Positions 18,795 through 28,917 are shown, numbered from the stretch's first letter. The stretch: DNA of 64,000 nucleotides from an uncultured Sphingorhabdus sp. (GCA_947501885.1 CANMXN010000001.1:1054001-1118000); one strand, 5' to 3'. Numbers and translations are program-made. Notes: a model not told the origin generated them from the sequence alone.

Positions 18795-21700
18795 CGGATT
18801 CCAATTCGTTCAAGTCGACTGGTTTTGAAAGGCTTGCAAACAACGCCTTTGCTATTGCGTCCATTACCCCAGGGTCGCGCTTTGCCTCCTTTGGGCCAAC
18901 ATAATTGTCGAACCAGTTCTGATATTTATCGATATGGCTATCGGGTAACATGAAAGCACTTCCGATCATGTAAACCGAACTACGCGTGACTTCCTGCAGC
19001 CACACATCTCGATCAGTAGAGTGGTCCTTCGCCGACCAAGCGCGAACGTCTGGGATCATGTCATAGAGATAGGTTGCCGCGCGCATCGCTTGTTCGACGT
19101 CGGCAATTTCTGACCAGACATGCCGAATGGCGATTGCAATGGAAAGCACGGAGGATCGAAACCAATGCCTTTCCTCGGGCAGTTTGATCAGACCTCTTAT
19201 GAGTGGGAGGTGTATCGAGTTTCGAATTTGGCGCAATGTTGCGTTTGGACCGACTTTCCAATTGCTGTCGCTGGCTGCTTTTATCAGTTCCTGAAAATCA
19301 ACTGGCACAAGCGCAAATCCGCCTTCATATAACTTCTCAATCGCAGCTAGGAATTCTTTTTTGGTAATTGCACCCTTAGCTTCAAGGTGCCTCAAAATAT
19401 CGAGAGAAATTCCTGTGTTTACCGATATTTCCGCTTTGTCAGTGAAGGTGCCGCTCTTGTTCAACGCTCGATCATCGCAAATGAATATGTCGGCTCCGCT
19501 AATGTCGTGAAGTGCGTTGAATAGTGGCCCTATATCGCGTCCGGTATCGCCGTCCTCTGTGTTCATGGCCGTCTCAGAAGTAAGTATTCCGATCCTAATC
19601 GAGCCATTCTCTATAGCCGTCGCCACTGAACCTCTTAGTTGTTCAATTTGATCCCGAACCGCCGAAGCCTTAGTGCTGTCTGCAATTTCACGGTTTGCCA
19701 GCTCCTCTACATCAGGAAGTATAACCAATTGTCCAAACACACTCTTCAGCCTGGACAAAATTCCAGCATCAGCCAGATAATGCGATGCGATCATGGACAA
19801 GTATAAAGGCTTGCCGATTGCGAAACACTGTTCGTTAGGCCATTCCGCGCCACTGCCAAAAACCGTCGACAATGCGTCATCGGCCACCGTATCGCTCAGA
19901 ACGCCATCGTCCCTCAGCTTCGCAATCAGCCCTTTAGGGCTGATGAGCCTGTCCTCAAATCGACTAGAGTCAACGATTTCCTTGAGCTTGCCTGGTGGGT
20001 GTAGAGGTGCTGTGTCAATTACATAACCATCTGTTTCCGTCGCAGCCCGATAGAGCCTTGCGAACTCTGCTCCGACTTCACCCTCCAACCCTTCACTTGC
20101 TGGGTCACATTTTTCGACGGTGAGTGTTTGTTCGGCAATAAGCCTTTTGATCTCTTGCGCCTGCTGCGCGCGGCTTGGCTGGGCATGTCGGGCCTCCGAG
20201 TACTCCTGAAATATCTGGGACATTGTGCCTGCGGGTAGAACAACCTTGTCAAAAGCGCATAGCACCTTGTCTAATATTCCAATAGATTGAAGGGTTAGCA
20301 ATGAGGTGACATCAAACGAAATTACAGGATCTTCCGGTAGATTCCAGAAAAGCCGATTCCCAGCATAAGCTGGAATAAGATTATGTTTTCTTGGGTCGGT
20401 ATTTCGCCGATTTTCCCATGCCTGCCCAAGATAGATCGCGCTCAGCGTCACGTTCATTGGCTTTGCTGCTAAAGATAGCGGAAGTTCAGCCGCCATGATC
20501 ATAGCGTTTAACTTTTCGTGCCGTTCTCGGCTTTCACGCATAAGTTCAACAGCGTCGTCGATATCTTTGGTGTAGAGCGGTCCATCTTCTGTAGAACCTT
20601 CAATCGCAGCCTTAAGCCAACCATTGACCTCTGCAGTGCGCTCTTCGCCTAAGTTAATTGCAACTTGATATGCGGCCATATATAGTTGCGGGCTTTCGTC
20701 GCCTTTGCCGAGAGAAGCCCTTACAAGGGAAATTGCCGTCGGGCTGTTCAATGTAGTTGCAAGCTGAGCCAAGCCCATCAGTGTTATTGCGCTTCGATCA
20801 TCTTTTGCTGCAACCTCCGATTGGAGAAATGGCTCAAGTTCATTCCATCGCCCAAGCTCGAGCAATATGCTCACTCGAAGCTGTCTGATGTTATGATTGT
20901 CGGCCCCTTCTGCATTAAGCCTATCCAATTCCCGCAAGGCTCCCGACAATTCGCCCTGCCTTTGGAGTTTCCAAGCTGCATGAATACCCAAATGATGGTG
21001 CTGCGAAATGTCATCAGCTAACGTGGCTAGAAAGGCATCCAACGCCTCAGTCTGACCATTCCACATAAAGGCGTCGCAAGCTTTCGCCGCATCATCAAGC
21101 TGGTGTTTTCGCTGCCAAAGCAACGCAAGATAACTCCCTAGTCGAGAGTCTTTTTTCTCTGCGAGCTTGGCGATTAGAATTTCGAGGTCATGCGTTTTAT
21201 CACTTTGCTCAAAGTGGGCAAGTCTAGCCGAAATCGAATCAACACCTTGATGCTCTGCTATCGTGGTTTTCAGAAAGTCGAAAAAATCTGGTACAACAGA
21301 CAGCTTGCTTTGCTCCAAGAGCTCAAGGGCCTCATTTACACGGTCGGATTTTGCTAGTGCCTCGATCCGAATGCCGAAAATTTTATCAGTTTTCATGAAA
21401 ACATTGAGGCCTTTTTCATGTCGTTCGACAAACTCGGCCACCTTTGCAGCGTAGTTGCTTCGCATCGTTAAAGCAAAAGCAGCCCGAAGCTGCCGCGTGT
21501 CTAGCCCGCCAAATCTCTCAGCATGATCAAGCTGTGCCTTGAGACTAGACCAATCAAAATCGATTTTGTAAAGCAAAGCTAAGGGGGCTAAGTCGATGGC
21601 CTCATTGGGATTGGAAAGTCTATCTTTCAACTCGGCCTCTGCGCTTTGTCGTTCAGCGGTATCTTGAAGAGAGAGCCTTAGGCCTAATATCTGTTGGTCA

Positions 21701-23103
21701 AGTATCGCCTGCAAATCTTCTGCGTTGAGATCAATACATAATTTCAACAACTCTCGAAAATTTGAGATTGCTTCTGATAGGAGTTGCTGGCCAGTTTGAT
21801 CATTTCGAAAATCATCGAGTGAGGGGATTAAGTCGTGTGTTTTTAGAAAACGAGCCGCTACATCGGGAGCCATCGCCAACGCCATGCAAAGCCGCCCGCG
21901 TTCGAACAGGATAAGAGGATTCTCATTTATCTGATCGGGAGTGGCACGATGCAGAAGGTTTTGGGCTTCAGTATGCCGCGCTAGTTCAGACATTCGTATT
22001 GAAAGCCAATGCAGAGCATGTCCGGTCAGTTCGTTCGCGCTATGATGCTCAGTATAGTATGCGATTGCCTTTTCGCCACCGTCGCGCATACAGACGGCTT
22101 GGATGAACATGCTAATCGATGCTGGATCGGCTCTACCACGCAACAGCTTGAGGGCTGAGTCGAAGTCCTTTTGCAGTATAAGCAGCCGGGCACGCTCAGG
22201 CGTCACGTCGATGTTGCAAATAGAAGTGGCACTTTCAAGTGCAGCATTAGCTTCATCAATCAATTCATCTCTGGCGAATATGATCGCCAGTTCCTTGAAG
22301 GCTTCCGCCCTGATTGCGGGATTTCCGAAACTCAGGCCCTTCTGAAGGCGGTCTTCAAATGATCGACCATCATCTATCAACTTGTCATCTTGGATGAACC
22401 GGCGTCGTTTGAAGCGCTTGGTTTCCTCCAATACTGCATTGTCGATAGCGCCTTCATCAACCTGACTGCGTAAGTCTGTGCTATTGGATGCAAATCCATT
22501 TTCAACAAACTTCGCAAGATTGTTGTTAATGCCTGCAAAACCGTCATCCACCTTCTTGCTCAACTCAGTCTTGGTATCTGAAATTTGGCTCGATAGTGTC
22601 TCAAGCAGAAACCGGTCACCGGGCGTTAGGTGTGCCACCAAAGTTGCTAACGTAAAAGCAATTGCATCTTCTAGTAATGTCTCGCCAAAAGGTGCCTTGC
22701 CTTCAAAAAGTTCCGCATCATCATATAGGGCTGCATAGTGCTCTCGAGCCTCGAGGCACTCCGCTGTAATGTCCTCGTTCGCAAATATCTTGCGTGTTGC
22801 GCTTTTGACCAGTTCGATTACACGATTATCTGAAATGAAGTGACTCGCATTTTCTGTAGCAAAGCTAGCTGGCCGGTCAGAAAAAAGCCCTTTGAGCTTG
22901 ACCCAGATCGTTTGAGGCAATTTCTCAGCTTCGCCCTTCAAGACCGCAATGGCTTCATCCATTTCCTTATCTGCTGTGCCGAGTGTGCTAAGGTCAGCAC
23001 TAAGTGCTCCACGCCGCACCAATTGCGTGCGGATGAATCCCAGCGTCGGCTTTATTCCCGCCGAAACTCCTACTTTCGCTGTGCCTGTCAATATTGGGTC
23101 CAA
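18787..23103 (-). CDS. Uncharacterised 1438-aa protein: N-terminal effector/coil region, TPR-like helical repeats, PIN-like region(s)
   Basis: Repeats such as EALELLEQSKL, GELSGALRELDRLNAEG, LRVSILLELGRWNELEPFL; PIN-like VISFDVTSLLTLQSIGILDKVLCAFDKVVLPAGTMSQIFQEY and GADIFICDDRALNKSG...GISLDILRHLEAKGAITKKEFLAAIEKLYEGGFALVPVDFQEL. Confidence 0.75.
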   Translation of the reverse strand: MDPILTGTAKVGVSAGIKPTLGFIRTQLVRRGALSADLSTLGTADKEMDEAIAVLKGEAEKLPQTIWVKLKGLFSDRPASFATENASHFISDNRVIELVKSATRKIFANEDITAECLEAREHYAALYDDAELFEGKAPFGETLLEDAIAFTLATLVAHLTPGDRFLLETLSSQISDTKTELSKKVDDGFAGINNNLAKFVENGFASNSTDLRSQVDEGAIDNAVLEETKRFKRRRFIQDDKLIDDGRSFEDRLQKGLSFGNPAIRAEAFKELAIIFARDELIDEANAALESATSICNIDVTPERARLLILQKDFDSALKLLRGRADPASISMFIQAVCMRDGGEKAIAYYTEHHSANELTGHALHWLSIRMSELARHTEAQNLLHRATPDQINENPLILFERGRLCMALAMAPDVAARFLKTHDLIPSLDDFRNDQTGQQLLSEAISNFRELLKLCIDLNAEDLQAILDQQILGLRLSLQDTAERQSAEAELKDRLSNPNEAIDLAPLALLYKIDFDWSSLKAQLDHAERFGGLDTRQLRAAFALTMRSNYAAKVAEFVERHEKGLNVFMKTDKIFGIRIEALAKSDRVNEALELLEQSKLSVVPDFFDFLKTTIAEHQGVDSISARLAHFEQSDKTHDLEILIAKLAEKKDSRLGSYLALLWQRKHQLDDAAKACDAFMWNGQTEALDAFLATLADDISQHHHLGIHAAWKLQRQGELSGALRELDRLNAEGADNHNIRQLRVSILLELGRWNELEPFLQSEVAAKDDRSAITLMGLAQLATTLNSPTAISLVRASLGKGDESPQLYMAAYQVAINLGEERTAEVNGWLKAAIEGSTEDGPLYTKDIDDAVELMRESRERHEKLNAMIMAAELPLSLAAKPMNVTLSAIYLGQAWENRRNTDPRKHNLIPAYAGNRLFWNLPEDPVISFDVTSLLTLQSIGILDKVLCAFDKVVLPAGTMSQIFQEYSEARHAQPSRAQQAQEIKRLIAEQTLTVEKCDPASEGLEGEVGAEFARLYRAATETDGYVIDTAPLHPPGKLKEIVDSSRFEDRLISPKGLIAKLRDDGVLSDTVADDALSTVFGSGAEWPNEQCFAIGKPLYLSMIASHYLADAGILSRLKSVFGQLVILPDVEELANREIADSTKASAVRDQIEQLRGSVATAIENGSIRIGILTSETAMNTEDGDTGRDIGPLFNALHDISGADIFICDDRALNKSGTFTDKAEISVNTGISLDILRHLEAKGAITKKEFLAAIEKLYEGGFALVPVDFQELIKAASDSNWKVGPNATLRQIRNSIHLPLIRGLIKLPEERHWFRSSVLSIAIAIRHVWSEIADVEQAMRAATYLYDMIPDVRAWSAKDHSTDRDVWLQEVTRSSVYMIGSAFMLPDSHIDKYQNWFDNYVGPKEAKRDPGVMDAIAKALFASLSKPVDLNELESDE

Positions 23104-23168
23104 AAAATACCGCCTCGCAAGTTAATCACCTGACACTTAGTAACCTTATTGATCTAGCAAGCAACAGA

Positions 23169-23974
23169 GGCATTGTCACATTAACTTTGCATAGACTCAA
23201 GTCGCTATTGGTAGCGTAAATTATGATGCCATTGTTGCGGCGTTCCAAGCGGCTAAGACATCGGTTCGTAGTTTCTTGAACTGAAGGCGATTGATAAGGC
23301 GACGTTGGTTATTGAAATGATTGTAAGTTTCTGCATGGATATTGAGGAAGCGTTGAACGGAGCCCGGTGATTTGAACCTCTGCATCTTTCGTATCCGCCG
23401 CCGCACGGGCCTGTGGGAATTCTCAGCTCTGTTGTTGGCGCGTTTATTGTCTATATACTCGGCAGATAATCCGATTTCACGAAATGCGGCGTGATAAGAT
23501 CTAAGTTTGTTAGTTACGATTAGTGACAGCGATGTTCTCTGTTTCTTGAGCAATGATTTCATCAACTTCTTCACGGAATTGGTGCTCCTTTGGGATTGAA
23601 CCAGAAAGTCTAACACCTTGCCGTCATTATCTACAGCACGCCATAACCAATAGCATTTACCACCAATGACAATAACCATCTCATCCAAATACCAATGGCC
23701 GATGGGTACGGGCCGATTGGCACGCAAGTTACTTGCAATTTGAGCGCCGTATTTGAGAAACCAGCGCCTCACTGTTTCTTAAGAAACATCCAATCCGCGC
23801 TCAGCAAGCATGTCTTCGACATCACGGTAGCTCAGAGTGAATCTGGCATCAAGCCAGACTGCATGGACAATCAGTTCAGAAAAGAAAGCGGTGACGATCA
23901 AACGATATCTTCTGCATTTACCTGCGATATCTTAGCCTTGCCAATTTGACCAGACGAGTTAATGTGACAATGCC
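23169..23974 (-). mobile_element. IS6-family-like insertion sequence (806 bp)
   Basis: Perfect 18-bp terminal inverted repeats GGCATTGTCACATTAACT / AGTTAATGTGACAATGCC enclosing an IS6-type DDE transposase; flanks GCAACAGA and AGCATATT do not match. Confidence 0.92.
23221..23940 (-). pseudogene. IS6-family transposase interrupted by an in-frame stop
   Basis: The 183-aa ORF starts after a TAA in ...MLAERGLDVS*ETVRRWFLKYG; upstream SELIVHAVWLDARFTLSYRDVEDMLAERGLDVS is the expected N-terminal region. Confidence 0.8.
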
Positions 23975-24031
23975 AGCATATTAGAAATCACGATCCAGCT
24001 GCAACAGGGCGCAGATTTAAACGAAACAATG

Positions 24032-24053
24032 GCCAACAACAGAGCTGAGAATT
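24032..24053 (+). mobile_element. Tiny IS6 transposase fragment
   Basis: GCCAACAACAGAGCTGAGAATT, a 22-nt exact match to the transposase NNRAEN region of the adjacent IS (reverse complement of 23418-23439). Confidence 0.6.
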
Positions 24054-24054
24054 A

Positions 24055-25053
24055 TTAACGTCTCGATACTATCTTTATCGACATTCCTGGTTTCATCTCA
24101 TCTGCAGTATCAAAACCGTTCGTAGCAAGTAAGAAATCTAACGGTTTCCTGACGGGTATTCGCCGTGATATCATTTGCGCGTTTTCCCCTTCTTGTACAG
24201 TATATATTCTCAAATAACCTTGCTTTGGTCCACCATAGTCTGACAGATCTAGGCGCAGGCCATTTATCATATTTTGATAGCGCTTTTTATAACGCGGCAA
24301 ATCCCCATAATTTTGACTTTTGGCCTGATCCAAACTCCGTCTGACCCTATCCATGCTTGGAGGATGTGTGCGCCATGCAAGCGGTGTTGAGTTTGGTGTG
24401 CCATTCACTTTAGAACTATATAAACCTATCAAATGCAATTGGTAGTTCATTCGCGCTGCACCATAGGGATCATAACCCATTTTACCCAATAGTCCCGTTG
24501 CGACTGCGTCGGCTTCAAATTCTTGATCTCGGCCATAAGATTTGAGAGCTAAAGCGGCTTTAATTTGTAATTCTTTAAACTCCTGTGGATTTCTTCTCCT
24601 GAGCAGCCTGAGTTTAATGAGTGACTTTGATACATTATCACGATTCATGGTTCGTGCTACGTGCCTATTCACAGCATGTCCCACTTCATGAGCCATGACA
24701 GACGCTAATTCTGCCTCGTCATTGATCCATAAAAACATTCCTGTATGAAAATAAATAAAGCCTCCTAGGGATGCGTAAGCATTTGGATTTGTAGTATTTA
24801 CCAGTGTAAAAACAAATTTCTCGGGGAAACGGGCTCTTTTCCGCGCAGCACTTCGACCAATTACTTCGATATAGTTTTTTAGTTTGGGATCAGGGTATTG
24901 AACAACTGTAGTCGCCAGCCTCCTGTTATGAGCTTGCTCTCCGATAATCCTCTCTTCAATCGGATTTATAAAAAGGCCGAAATTCTGGGCATCCGCCGCT
25001 AAAGACGTAAATAAGAAAGCCGTGACTATTGATAATGGGATAAGTTTACGCAT
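24055..25053 (-). CDS. M48 family metallopeptidase with C-terminal LysM-like region
   Basis: 332 aa; signal peptide; VMAHEVGHAVNRHVAR (HExxH) and YGRDQEFEADAVATGLLGKMGYDP. Confidence 0.88.
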   Translation of the reverse strand: MRKLIPLSIVTAFLFTSLAADAQNFGLFINPIEERIIGEQAHNRRLATTVVQYPDPKLKNYIEVIGRSAARKRARFPEKFVFTLVNTTNPNAYASLGGFIYFHTGMFLWINDEAELASVMAHEVGHAVNRHVARTMNRDNVSKSLIKLRLLRRRNPQEFKELQIKAALALKSYGRDQEFEADAVATGLLGKMGYDPYGAARMNYQLHLIGLYSSKVNGTPNSTPLAWRTHPPSMDRVRRSLDQAKSQNYGDLPRYKKRYQNMINGLRLDLSDYGGPKQGYLRIYTVQEGENAQMISRRIPVRKPLDFLLATNGFDTADEMKPGMSIKIVSRR

Positions 25054-25077
25054 GATTCAACCTTCTCAAACTATGTT

Positions 25078-26205
25078 TTATCTTTGAACAATTCTAATAT
25101 TAGAAATTAAGCCATCTCTAAACCCAAACAACATACGCCCACTTCTGCCGCCTCCAGATATGTCGACATAAATAATGTTATTACCGTTAACTCTTGGCGA
25201 ACCAATTTTCACTTGTTGTCCTTTTGATGCGGCTGAACGCATGCGCTGCGCTACTATTTGCCGCCCTTGAACAGTCGCGGAACCTTGTGTTCTCAAAATC
25301 ACATCACCTGTTAACAATTTAATAGCATCGTTTATTTGGTTGGCATTAAGAAAGTTAACATAACGCGCAGCAATGGCTTGCTCACGCTTTGCTTGTGCCA
25401 CAAGTATCTTTCTTGCCTCAGCATCTCGTGTAGCTCTTTGACGTTCCTGCTCTCGACGTTCTTCATTCGCCATTGCCAATTGAATAGACCGTATTTGAGC
25501 TAAGATTGGTGAATTATTGTCCAATCCAGGGACTTGTAGTTTGCGCAAAACTCCATCGAGTGCTGCCGCAGAATTAGCTGCCTCAACATCAGCCATAATT
25601 TCTGGTTCATAAATTTGTAACAATGCGGCATTTGCTTCTGATAAGCAATGATACCACCGATCCCCAATCACTAATAGGCCAGAGCCAAAAGGAGTGGCTT
25701 CTGAGCGTAAAACCTCTCCTTTTTGGATGAAAGGAGTGAGCGGATGAGAGGTTGCTGTAAGAGGATTAGTATTGGGTTCTGTTTTTGATATTGAAACATA
25801 ACCCGCCATTACCCATTGGCTTAAAACATGAGCTACATCGCCTCCTAAATTATTTATCTTTGTATCTAACTCATCAAATGCTTTTTGTAGTTTTTTACCT
25901 TTACGTTTGTTTGATTGGCTAATTTCTCTTTCGACTTGTCTACGCGCTCTAAGTGCTAAATTTACTGCCTCTCGGCGAGAACGAACATAATTTAAATTAT
26001 CATTTTGCAAGCGCTCAACTTGTTCCGCTGTTTCTAAACCATTAATATGCAAAGGCACGCCCAATTGCGGGCATTCAAATTCTTGCAACCATGTCAAAGC
26101 AGCCCTGCCACGTGCCTCTCCATCTTGTGCAATAGCTTGATTCGTTAATAAGCCACAGGAAACCAAAGTAACAATAGGAAGCAAAATATGTTTCGTCACT
26201 ATCAT
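25078..26205 (-). CDS. Hypothetical secreted protein
   Basis: 375 aa; signal peptide; C-terminal NTF2/SnoaL-like stretch (RYVNFLNANQINDAIKLLTGDVILRTQGSATVQGRQ...) is a tentative call. Confidence 0.6.
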   Translation of the reverse strand: MIVTKHILLPIVTLVSCGLLTNQAIAQDGEARGRAALTWLQEFECPQLGVPLHINGLETAEQVERLQNDNLNYVRSRREAVNLALRARRQVEREISQSNKRKGKKLQKAFDELDTKINNLGGDVAHVLSQWVMAGYVSISKTEPNTNPLTATSHPLTPFIQKGEVLRSEATPFGSGLLVIGDRWYHCLSEANAALLQIYEPEIMADVEAANSAAALDGVLRKLQVPGLDNNSPILAQIRSIQLAMANEERREQERQRATRDAEARKILVAQAKREQAIAARYVNFLNANQINDAIKLLTGDVILRTQGSATVQGRQIVAQRMRSAASKGQQVKIGSPRVNGNNIIYVDISGGGRSGRMLFGFRDGLISNIRIVQR

Positions 26206-27092
26206 TTAGACCGCCGCAGTTTTGGCAAAGAAATGCTTTTCGTGAGCACCAAACTCTTACCCAATTGTGCGCCTTTATCGTTAAAATTAGCGCCAATAAT
26301 CTTACCGCCGCTGAGGTGCCAACCCGAGCAGATCCTAGTACCATAAGGTTCCAAGCGTTCGCGTAAATCTTGCGCCAAACGCTGACGTGCAGCAGGGCTC
26401 TGCTTTCCACCTGTAACAGTAATCTTGGCAGATTTGGGGTTTGCACACAAAAATCCTCCAGAATTAACGCCAGTATATGACACTGTCGCCAAAGTTCCTG
26501 AGCTATCCAAAAGGTAACGAGAAATCAGAGTGCCGCGGTCTTCATTAGCATTTTTCAACTCACTTATGATTGTGCAACCATCTTTGGTTCGTTGTGAACA
26601 TAGATAATTAGCGTTACCCATCTGTTCATCAAGTTTACCAAAAGATAAAAAGCGTTTACTGGCTGAAAATTTGTTCAAGTCGCCGCTCTGACCAACGGTG
26701 CCAGATGCCAACAGACCGCCCGAAGCACTTCCGCCCAATTCTAGCAAAAGCCAGTTGGAAGATGCTTCTGCCACAGCATTGTAAACAACCCTTTCATTAG
26801 TTACGCCCTTGGCAGCGATAAGAGAGACACTACCGCAACCGAGCCTTAAATTACGAACAACATTATTCATCATCCTGCGAGCGCTCGTGCCGTCATCAAA
26901 CTTTCGCTTTGGTCCTGTAAATATTAAAGAAACTGTTTTGGCGCATGATGGTCCGTCAAGCTTACCTTTTAATTGACCATCGGCGCTCTGAATGAAAGGT
27001 CGATCAGAGCGTTTTAGTAACTGAGCCTCAGCTGACAAAAACCCTAGAGACATAGCTGCACCAACGGTAAGCCCCAATTTTAAAAATTTCAT
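26202..27092 (-). CDS. Hypothetical secreted protein
   Basis: 296 aa; signal peptide; 4-bp overlap with the next gene suggests an operon. Confidence 0.6.
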   Translation of the reverse strand: MKFLKLGLTVGAAMSLGFLSAEAQLLKRSDRPFIQSADGQLKGKLDGPSCAKTVSLIFTGPKRKFDDGTSARRMMNNVVRNLRLGCGSVSLIAAKGVTNERVVYNAVAEASSNWLLLELGGSASGGLLASGTVGQSGDLNKFSASKRFLSFGKLDEQMGNANYLCSQRTKDGCTIISELKNANEDRGTLISRYLLDSSGTLATVSYTGVNSGGFLCANPKSAKITVTGGKQSPAARQRLAQDLRERLEPYGTRICSGWHLSGGKIIGANFNDKGAQLGKSLVLTKSISLPKLRRSK

Positions 27093-27130
27093 AAGATCAC
27101 TCCTTGTATAATTTCATTTTAAATATGATT

Positions 27131-27847
27131 TCAATAGATATTTTTTGTAGCCTGAGTTAGGCGCTTCCTATCCTTCTTTTTGGCAATGGGTAGCAACGTG
27201 CTTGCGTATTGAGAAACAAGCTGTGTGTAATCGTCGCTCTTGTTTAATAAATTTTGAGAAGCAGAATTTAGTGCACTAAGGATGGCCGCTTCATTTTTTT
27301 TCGGGCTATCATAAATAAGCGAAATCGCTTCAAGCAAATTAATCCCATTGTCATTGGGATCGATACTGGTTGCTTTTTTAAAAAAAGAAGCGCCTTTTCG
27401 CCGGCTAGCCCCCAACAAAGTAGCACCAACTTTTGATCGTCTGATAACTTCATAATGCCATGCTCCAGCTAATGCATTAGCCCAAGCTTGATTGGGCATA
27501 GTTTCGAGAACGTCATCAATCAATCTTTTGCTTCGGCGTGGTAGGTTTTGAGCAAGAGCTTGACTGGTTGAGCTTTCTCGAGCAATGACGCCTAGCGCTG
27601 CTAATTCAATAAGCTTATCATCACTCTTAAGAGGATTGATAGAGTCTATTTTTTTTTGAGCAATAGTTTTACGCTTTGCAGGTGATTTGCCGATCGTTGA
27701 TGTAATAAAGCTCTTTAATCGAGCAAGTTCGTTATTGCGAGAAGCCCTCAATACGGCCGGTACTTGAGTGGCAATTAATAAAAGACTTAGGCAGGAGAAA
27801 ATCTGTCTACGATTAAGCTTCAAGCTTTTTTTTCTGATTAAAAGCAT
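27131..27847 (-). CDS. Hypothetical secreted protein, possibly TPR-like
   Basis: 238 aa; N-terminal hydrophobic segment; MPNQAWANALAGAWHYEVIRRS...ATSIDPNDNGINLLEAISLIYDSP is TPR-like. Confidence 0.6.
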   Translation of the reverse strand: MLLIRKKSLKLNRRQIFSCLSLLLIATQVPAVLRASRNNELARLKSFITSTIGKSPAKRKTIAQKKIDSINPLKSDDKLIELAALGVIARESSTSQALAQNLPRRSKRLIDDVLETMPNQAWANALAGAWHYEVIRRSKVGATLLGASRRKGASFFKKATSIDPNDNGINLLEAISLIYDSPKKNEAAILSALNSASQNLLNKSDDYTQLVSQYASTLLPIAKKKDRKRLTQATKNIY

Positions 27848-27988
27848 TTTTCCCAGAACTTCCCTATTGCTATTTACTTAATGTTACTTATGCTATAGAT
27901 GCATAATACAGCAACAAGTAATATTGCAAGGTGAAATGTTAGTTAGGTAAGCGCATAATACAAATAACAATAAATTGAGGTTTTTGCT

Positions 27989-28891
27989 ATGATATTAAAT
28001 CATAAAATTCTATCTATAACCCTTGCGCTTTCCTTAATAGCTGCGCCAGTCCTAGCTCAGCAGGCAGGCAGCCTTAGCGATATGATTGAACAGCGCGAAA
28101 AAAAAGCACAAGAAAAAAAGAAAAAAAAGGGTGGGCTATTTGGGAAGATAGCTGGCGTTGTAACAGGCATTGGAGCAGGAGCTGCATGCGGTGCATTTAA
28201 TAAAAGTAATTCAAATACCAGAAAAAATGCATGTCTAGCATTGGGAGCGGTAGCCGGTTACGGCGTCATACAGCTTGATAAATCCATTAGAAAGCGCCTT
28301 GAAGAAAAAGATCAGGAGAAGTTGTTAAATGCTGCTGGGGACTCGCTAGCTGATGGAGAACCTCGTTCTTTAGCATTCCCAGACAGCAATGCGTCAGGTT
28401 CGGTAACACCCACTGGAATGGTTTTTTACGAAAATGCAAAAGTAGCGATGTTCTACGATAGCATATCTTTACAATCTCGCGAGAATGTTCAGGTAATCGC
28501 ACAACCTTATCTGACAACATCAAGGGCTAATTTAAGAGGTATACCATCAAAAAGTGGAAAACGGATAAAGTCTCTTGACGCTAGAACGCCTCTTCATGTC
28601 GTTGGGCAAATTCCAGGTAAAGACTGGTATATGGTTTCTCAGAAAGTAAGTGAATCTGATGATGAGGCGCTTATGGTGGTTGGTTATATGAGTTCTGGCT
28701 TGTTAGAGCCGGCCAGTGATGATTACGAACTTCCAGCTGTACCTGCCCCCAATACTGTTGCAGAAGCTGAATTTGATGTGGACCTAAAATGTAATGAGCT
28801 GACTTATCAGGTTCGAGATTCGAAAGGAAAGTTGGTGTCTGATACATCCAAGGATTGCATCGGTCCAGAAGGGCAGTTGATTTCGGTTTAG
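27989..28891 (+). CDS. Secreted protein with glycine-zipper-like segment and SH3-like region
   Basis: 300 aa; signal peptide, KKAQEKKKKKG tract, GLFGKIAGVVTGIGAGAACGA, then YLTTSRANLRGIPSKSGKRIKSLDARTPLHVVGQIPGKDWYMV (SH3-like). Confidence 0.65.
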   Translation: MILNHKILSITLALSLIAAPVLAQQAGSLSDMIEQREKKAQEKKKKKGGLFGKIAGVVTGIGAGAACGAFNKSNSNTRKNACLALGAVAGYGVIQLDKSIRKRLEEKDQEKLLNAAGDSLADGEPRSLAFPDSNASGSVTPTGMVFYENAKVAMFYDSISLQSRENVQVIAQPYLTTSRANLRGIPSKSGKRIKSLDARTPLHVVGQIPGKDWYMVSQKVSESDDEALMVVGYMSSGLLEPASDDYELPAVPAPNTVAEAEFDVDLKCNELTYQVRDSKGKLVSDTSKDCIGPEGQLISV

Positions 28892-28917
28892 GTTAAGTTA
28901 TTGGAATAAAAATCAAC

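Noticed and set aside
12649-24000. tRNA-Thr 3'-end duplication marking the far end of the island
   Set aside because: I looked at likely junctions and did not see a second copy of CTCCCTAGCAGCACCA; a computed search would be needed.
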